A stretch of 16,922 nucleotides of DNA, from NCBI GenBank assembly GCA_947589145.1, contig CANQCB010000021.1, positions 1 through 16,922 on the forward strand, given 5' to 3'. A program made the position numbers and the translations under genes. Of the stretch, positions 14,092 through 16,922 are shown piece by piece. Below the pieces are notes generated by a model. The model saw nothing but the letters and a program-made list of their open reading frames with translations. It was not told the DNA's origin and ran no database searches. Numbering within the stretch: the stretch's first letter is position 1; each line of letters starts with the position of its first letter. The DNA is from an uncultured Clostridia bacterium. Lineage in GTDB: Bacteria; Bacillota; Clostridia; Christensenellales; Pumilibacteraceae.

Positions 14092-14261
14092 TACTTCTCG
14101 CTTATCGCGCCGACGGGGCAAGCAGCCTCGCACGCGCCGCAATCGATGCAGGTGTCTGCGTCAACCTGATAATGGCTGTCTCCCATGGAAATAGCGCTTA
14201 CGGGGCACTCGCCCTCGCAGGTTCCGCAAGATAAGCATTCGTCCGAAATAACTCTCGACAT
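14091..14261 (-). CDS. Small 2[4Fe-4S] ferredoxin, first copy
   Basis: A 56-residue ferredoxin with CLSCGTCEGECP and CIDCGACEAACP, eight cysteines for two [4Fe-4S] clusters, the classic clostridial size. The ATG at 14261 has GGAGGG seven bases upstream, so I prefer it to the GTG ten codons earlier. It is first in a unit with a second ferredoxin and a lipoprotein, transcribed from a near-consensus promoter at 14295-14323. Its role is electron transfer in the cytoplasm, with the donor and acceptor not identifiable here. The gene upstream, ricT, encodes a cysteine-rich protein whose studied relatives bind an iron-sulfur cluster. Confidence 0.94.
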   Translation of the reverse strand: MSRVISDECLSCGTCEGECPVSAISMGDSHYQVDADTCIDCGACEAACPVGAISEK

Positions 14262-14294
14262 TGTTTTTCCCTCCTGTTCTGTATCAGTCACGTA

Positions 14295-14323
14295 ATTATA
14301 TCACGCGAGCCTTTAATTGTAAA
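14295..14323 (-). promoter_or_regulatory. Promoter of the ferredoxin unit
   Basis: On the minus strand TTTACA (14323-14318) and TATAAT (14300-14295) are separated by 17 bp. Predicted start is near 14288, giving a leader of about 27 bases with GGAGGG at its end. Eleven of twelve consensus positions match. Confidence 0.87.
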
Positions 14324-14385
14324 GGATTTTTAAGTTCTTTTGGAAATTTTCTCCGCGCTTAAAAACGCTCGCTGCCCTTTGATTT

Positions 14386-15276
14386 TTAATCCAAAGGAAT
14401 ATCTCCGTCCGTCACTTCGTCTGCCTCGACCGCGATATCGTCGGCGGCGGAAGATCCGTCGAGTCGGACAATTTGCGCAAGAGGATAGTCTTTCACTTCG
14501 AAAGTGCCGTCTTTCACCTCGGTTTTCACGCCGACGGTGAGTTTGATCTGGTTTATCGCGGTGACGACTCCCGTATTTTCACCGTCCTCGGTTTTTACGC
14601 GAACGGTTGAACCGACTTTGGGCATGAGTTTATTCGTTTCGGTATAGTGCGCGTTTTCGTAGGAAAGACAGCACATCAATCTTCCGCAAAGCCCGGATAT
14701 CTTGCTCGGATTGAGCGAAAGATTTTGGTTTTTCGCCATTTTTATGTTTACTTTCGCAAAGTCGCAACCCGACGCGCAACAACAGGTACGACCGCACGGT
14801 CCGAACCCGCCGAGCATTCTGCATTCGTCGCGAGTGCCGATCTGGCGAAGTTCTATCCTCGTGTGGAACGTGCCGGCAAGATCGCGCACTAGTTCGCGAA
14901 AGTCCACCCTGCTGTCCGCGGTGAAAAACAGAACGAGTTTGGAATCGTCCACGGTGTTTTGCGCGTCCACGAGTTTCATTTTGAGTTTATGCGCCGCGAT
15001 CTTCTCGTTGGCGGTTTTCATTATCTCCGCTTTTTTCGCCTCGAATTCCGCCTGCCGCGCAAGGTCTTTCTTGTCCGCAAGGCGCAAAACGCCGCGGAGC
15101 GTGCCCACGACTTTTTCGTCGGGCAGTTCCGTCGGAAGAATTTTCACCTTGCCCATTTCCACTCCGCGCGTGGTCTCCACCACGACCGAGCAATCCTTGG
15201 TATATTCGAGCCCGTTTGCGGCAAACCAATATACTTTGGGTGTATTATCGAATTTTACGCCTACAACTATCGGCAT
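14386..15276 (-). CDS. ricT: RicT/YaaT, PSP1-domain iron-sulfur protein
   Basis: A 296-residue PSP1-domain protein. The B. subtilis relative YaaT (RicT) works with RicA and RicF in a complex that binds [4Fe-4S] clusters and modulates RNase Y and development. Seen here are the N-terminal VVGVKFDNTPKVYWF and, in the centre, GGFGPCGRTCCCASGCDF with Cys161, Cys165-167 and Cys171. A second Cys group follows at Cys197, Cys202 and Cys203 in GLCGRLMCCLSYE. An acidic tail ends the protein. GGAGG lies seven bases from the ATG. It overlaps the end of holB by ten bases, the conserved holB-yaaT arrangement. RicA and RicF are not in the window. No clear terminator separates it from the ferredoxin promoter. 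Confidence 0.94.
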   Translation of the reverse strand: MPIVVGVKFDNTPKVYWFAANGLEYTKDCSVVVETTRGVEMGKVKILPTELPDEKVVGTLRGVLRLADKKDLARQAEFEAKKAEIMKTANEKIAAHKLKMKLVDAQNTVDDSKLVLFFTADSRVDFRELVRDLAGTFHTRIELRQIGTRDECRMLGGFGPCGRTCCCASGCDFAKVNIKMAKNQNLSLNPSKISGLCGRLMCCLSYENAHYTETNKLMPKVGSTVRVKTEDGENTGVVTAINQIKLTVGVKTEVKDGTFEVKDYPLAQIVRLDGSSAADDIAVEADEVTDGDIPLD

Positions 15277-16184
15277 TTTATTACCTCCGAAATCGTTATA
15301 ACAAGTGCGTCGGCGACGCTCGTCATTTTGCCGCTCGCCGTGCGCGCCACCGCTCGCCGCACCGCCGCAAGAATCTGCGGCAACGCTTCGAGACCGTATA
15401 TCTTCGTTTGTTTGTCCATATCGTACAACCCTCGCGCGTCAACGCTTATGCCGCCGTGGACTCTCATTATGTCGCCGAATATCATTTCTATGAATTTCAG
15501 CACTTCCGCCGCCTCGTCGCGCTTTTGAGGAATGAACGACGCCGCGAGCAGTTGTTTGCCCTCTCCCAGCGCCTCGATAAACGCAATCGCGCTTTCGAGC
15601 GCATACGCCTTTTCTCCGCGAAGCAAGCCGTCATAGTCGGTCAACCCCCTGCCGCCGTAAAGCGCGAGGTCGAGATTTGAGCCGAACGTCGGCAACGCCG
15701 CGCCGGTCGGGAGATACGGCGTTATTTCTTCCAATCTCGACGATACCGTGGGGAGCAACGCGTTTTTGTTCGGAACGATTATGAAAAACACCGAACACTC
15801 GGGAACGTCTTCGAGGGTTTTGAGAAGTTTGTTCTGCGCCGCCTCGTTGGTTTTGGTCAGATTCAGAATAAAATATTTCCGAGTCAGCCACGAGGGGGTG
15901 ATTGAGCAACACGCCACCACTTCGTCCGCGTCGCTCGTCAAAAACTCCTCGTTTTTTATTATTACGTCCGAACACCTGCCGCTTATTATTCTGCGGCATT
16001 TCGTATCCGACCGTTCTCCGTCCGAGCATGCGAGCAGCAACGCGACATATTCCGAAAGCAATGTGTCGGGAGAGGAAAACAGATACGCGCAGTTCTCGGC
16101 CCCCGATGAGAAAGCCGCGGAAAGTTCGCGGAAAGCCGCCGTCTGCCGCGCAATGTCGAGATATTTTTCGGTATATTCCCTCAA
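15267..16184 (-). CDS. holB: DNA polymerase III subunit delta-prime
   Basis: The clamp-loader subunit that partners DnaX and opens the DnaN ring. With the start I choose, it is 305 residues. Recognisable are NEAAQNKLLKTLEDVPE (113-129) and LLPTVSSRLEEI (143-154), which keeps the arginine of the SRC motif (Arg150) but not its Cys. The P-loop position (near 36-45) has no GxxGxGK, and the four-Cys zinc site is degenerate, so this copy probably does not bind ATP, as in E. coli delta-prime. The start is the TTG at 16184: GGAGG lies six bases upstream and it overlaps the decarboxylase stop as TTGA. Upstream ATGs would run 117 bases into that gene. Confidence 0.9.
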   Translation of the reverse strand: MREYTEKYLDIARQTAAFRELSAAFSSGAENCAYLFSSPDTLLSEYVALLLACSDGERSDTKCRRIISGRCSDVIIKNEEFLTSDADEVVACCSITPSWLTRKYFILNLTKTNEAAQNKLLKTLEDVPECSVFFIIVPNKNALLPTVSSRLEEITPYLPTGAALPTFGSNLDLALYGGRGLTDYDGLLRGEKAYALESAIAFIEALGEGKQLLAASFIPQKRDEAAEVLKFIEMIFGDIMRVHGGISVDARGLYDMDKQTKIYGLEALPQILAAVRRAVARTASGKMTSVADALVITISEVIKCR

Positions 16185-16922
16185 ATTTTGCCTCCGTAAA
16201 CTTTTCGAACGCTTTCTGTCAATATCTCCCTGTCTCCGTCGAAAGGCGTCAATATTATTATGACGTATCTGTCGTCGTATTTTTCGGCAAATACGCCGCA
16301 TTTTTTCAGCGCCTGCGCCGCTCTTTCGCCGCCTATCCCTTCGAAGTCTATCACAAGGCGGGTAAAGTCGTCGTTTTTAAGGCAGGGAAATTCCGCCGCG
16401 AACGCTTCCGAATACGCCTTTATGTTATCATATTCCCCCGCCGTCTCCAAGCCTTTGGCGATCGCCGTTTCGAGCGAGGACAAAAGCAGGTAGTTGGGGC
16501 TGGTAGTGCCGAGGAGTTTTAAGTTGAAGTCGAGCCCTTCCGCGTCAAAGTTGCCGCCCACCGCAAGGTATGCCGTCTGGGTCATGGCGCAAAGCGTCTT
16601 GTGCGCCGAGAGGTTGCATACGTCGGACAGTTTCACCGCGCTCGTCGGGAAGAGGTCGGGACGGAATACGAAGTGCGCGCCGTGCGCGGAGTCGCATATA
16701 AGTTTGCCGCCTTCCGCTCTTACCGCCGCGTATATCCGCGCAAGGTCGGGCGTGCGCCCGTAATAGTCGGGATATTGTATGACCGCGTTGCGCACTCCCC
16801 GCCCCCGCATTTCGTTCGCCACGCTTTCCGCCGTCGGAAGTTCGGGAAGAGAGGTCTCGGGATCGACTCGGAGAGGGAGTTTGTAACACTCCACGCCCGC
16901 AAGCGCCGCCGCCTCGGTCACC
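16181..16922 (-). CDS. Orn/Lys/Arg decarboxylase-like PLP enzyme (partial)
   Basis: The C-terminal 246 or so residues of a fold-type I PLP enzyme of the Orn/Lys/Arg decarboxylase group. The 5' part lies beyond the right edge. CDSAHGAHF carries the Asp that contacts the cofactor nitrogen. LSAHKTLCAMTQTA holds the Schiff-base Lys (codon at 16600-16598) and most of the family signature. The leading GTG at the edge is internal, since VTEAAALAG aligns with the mid-domain segment after the family's H-K/R-S motif. B. subtilis has a similar protein, YaaO, near tmk and holB. Its stop overlaps the holB start (TTGA). Whether it acts on lysine, arginine or ornithine cannot be told. Confidence 0.9.
   Translation of the reverse strand, partial: VTEAAALAGVECYKLPLRVDPETSLPELPTAESVANEMRGRGVRNAVIQYPDYYGRTPDLARIYAAVRAEGGKLICDSAHGAHFVFRPDLFPTSAVKLSDVCNLSAHKTLCAMTQTAYLAVGGNFDAEGLDFNLKLLGTTSPNYLLLSSLETAIAKGLETAGEYDNIKAYSEAFAAEFPCLKNDDFTRLVIDFEGIGGERAAQALKKCGVFAEKYDDRYVIIILTPFDGDREILTESVRKVYGGKI

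Noticed and set aside
16185..16301. ATG at 16301 as the start of holB
   Set aside because: It would overlap the decarboxylase by about 120 bases with a basic, unlike-family N-terminus. The TTG at 16184 has GGAGG at ideal distance.

Overview
The window reads as ordinary chromosome of a Gram-positive, Clostridia-like member of the Bacillota, probably an uncultured anaerobe. The grounds are conserved Bacillota neighbourhoods (dnaX-ybaB-recR; a YaaO-like decarboxylase next to holB and ricT/yaaT; an ACT-domain protein followed by a UPF0210 protein), AGGAGG-type ribosome binding sites, consensus sigma-A promoters and clostridial-type 2[4Fe-4S] ferredoxins. No phage, plasmid, insertion sequence, CRISPR array, tRNA or rRNA was seen. 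Species cannot be fixed from sequence reading alone.

Layout. Positions 1-424 hold no gene: two tandem 42-bp palindrome-rich repeats at 33-119, AT-rich sequence, and a good promoter at 362-390. The only plus-strand gene, a zinc-ribbon protein with a C-terminal membrane anchor (425-1531), follows. A strong hairpin (1565-1592) separates it from the convergent minus-strand block that fills the rest. Read in the direction of transcription (right to left) that block holds: (a) a decarboxylase truncated by the window edge, holB and ricT, all overlapping; (b) two tandem small ferredoxins and a lipoprotein, from their own promoter; (c) a Sel1-repeat protein, a MATE transporter and a short O6-alkylguanine-DNA alkyltransferase, overlapping, ending at a hairpin terminator; (d) dnaN from its own promoter, then an ACT protein and a UPF0210 protein; (e) pepF, dnaB, a 74-residue membrane protein, dnaX, ybaB and recR.

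Functionally the window is rich in replication and repair: sliding clamp (dnaN), clamp loader tau and delta-prime (dnaX, holB), replicative helicase (dnaB), and repair factors (recR, the alkyltransferase). dnaA is not adjacent to dnaN, and I see no origin-like cluster of DnaA boxes.

I did not find a convincing new multi-gene system. The points most worth checking are a perfect TTGACA-17-TATAAT promoter whose predicted start falls on the ATG of the 74-residue membrane protein (possible leaderless message), a DnaB whose acidic tail ends in Pro-Phe like the SSB tip, the ferredoxin pair beside the iron-sulfur protein RicT, the 42-bp palindromic repeats, and a possible leader hairpin before dnaX.
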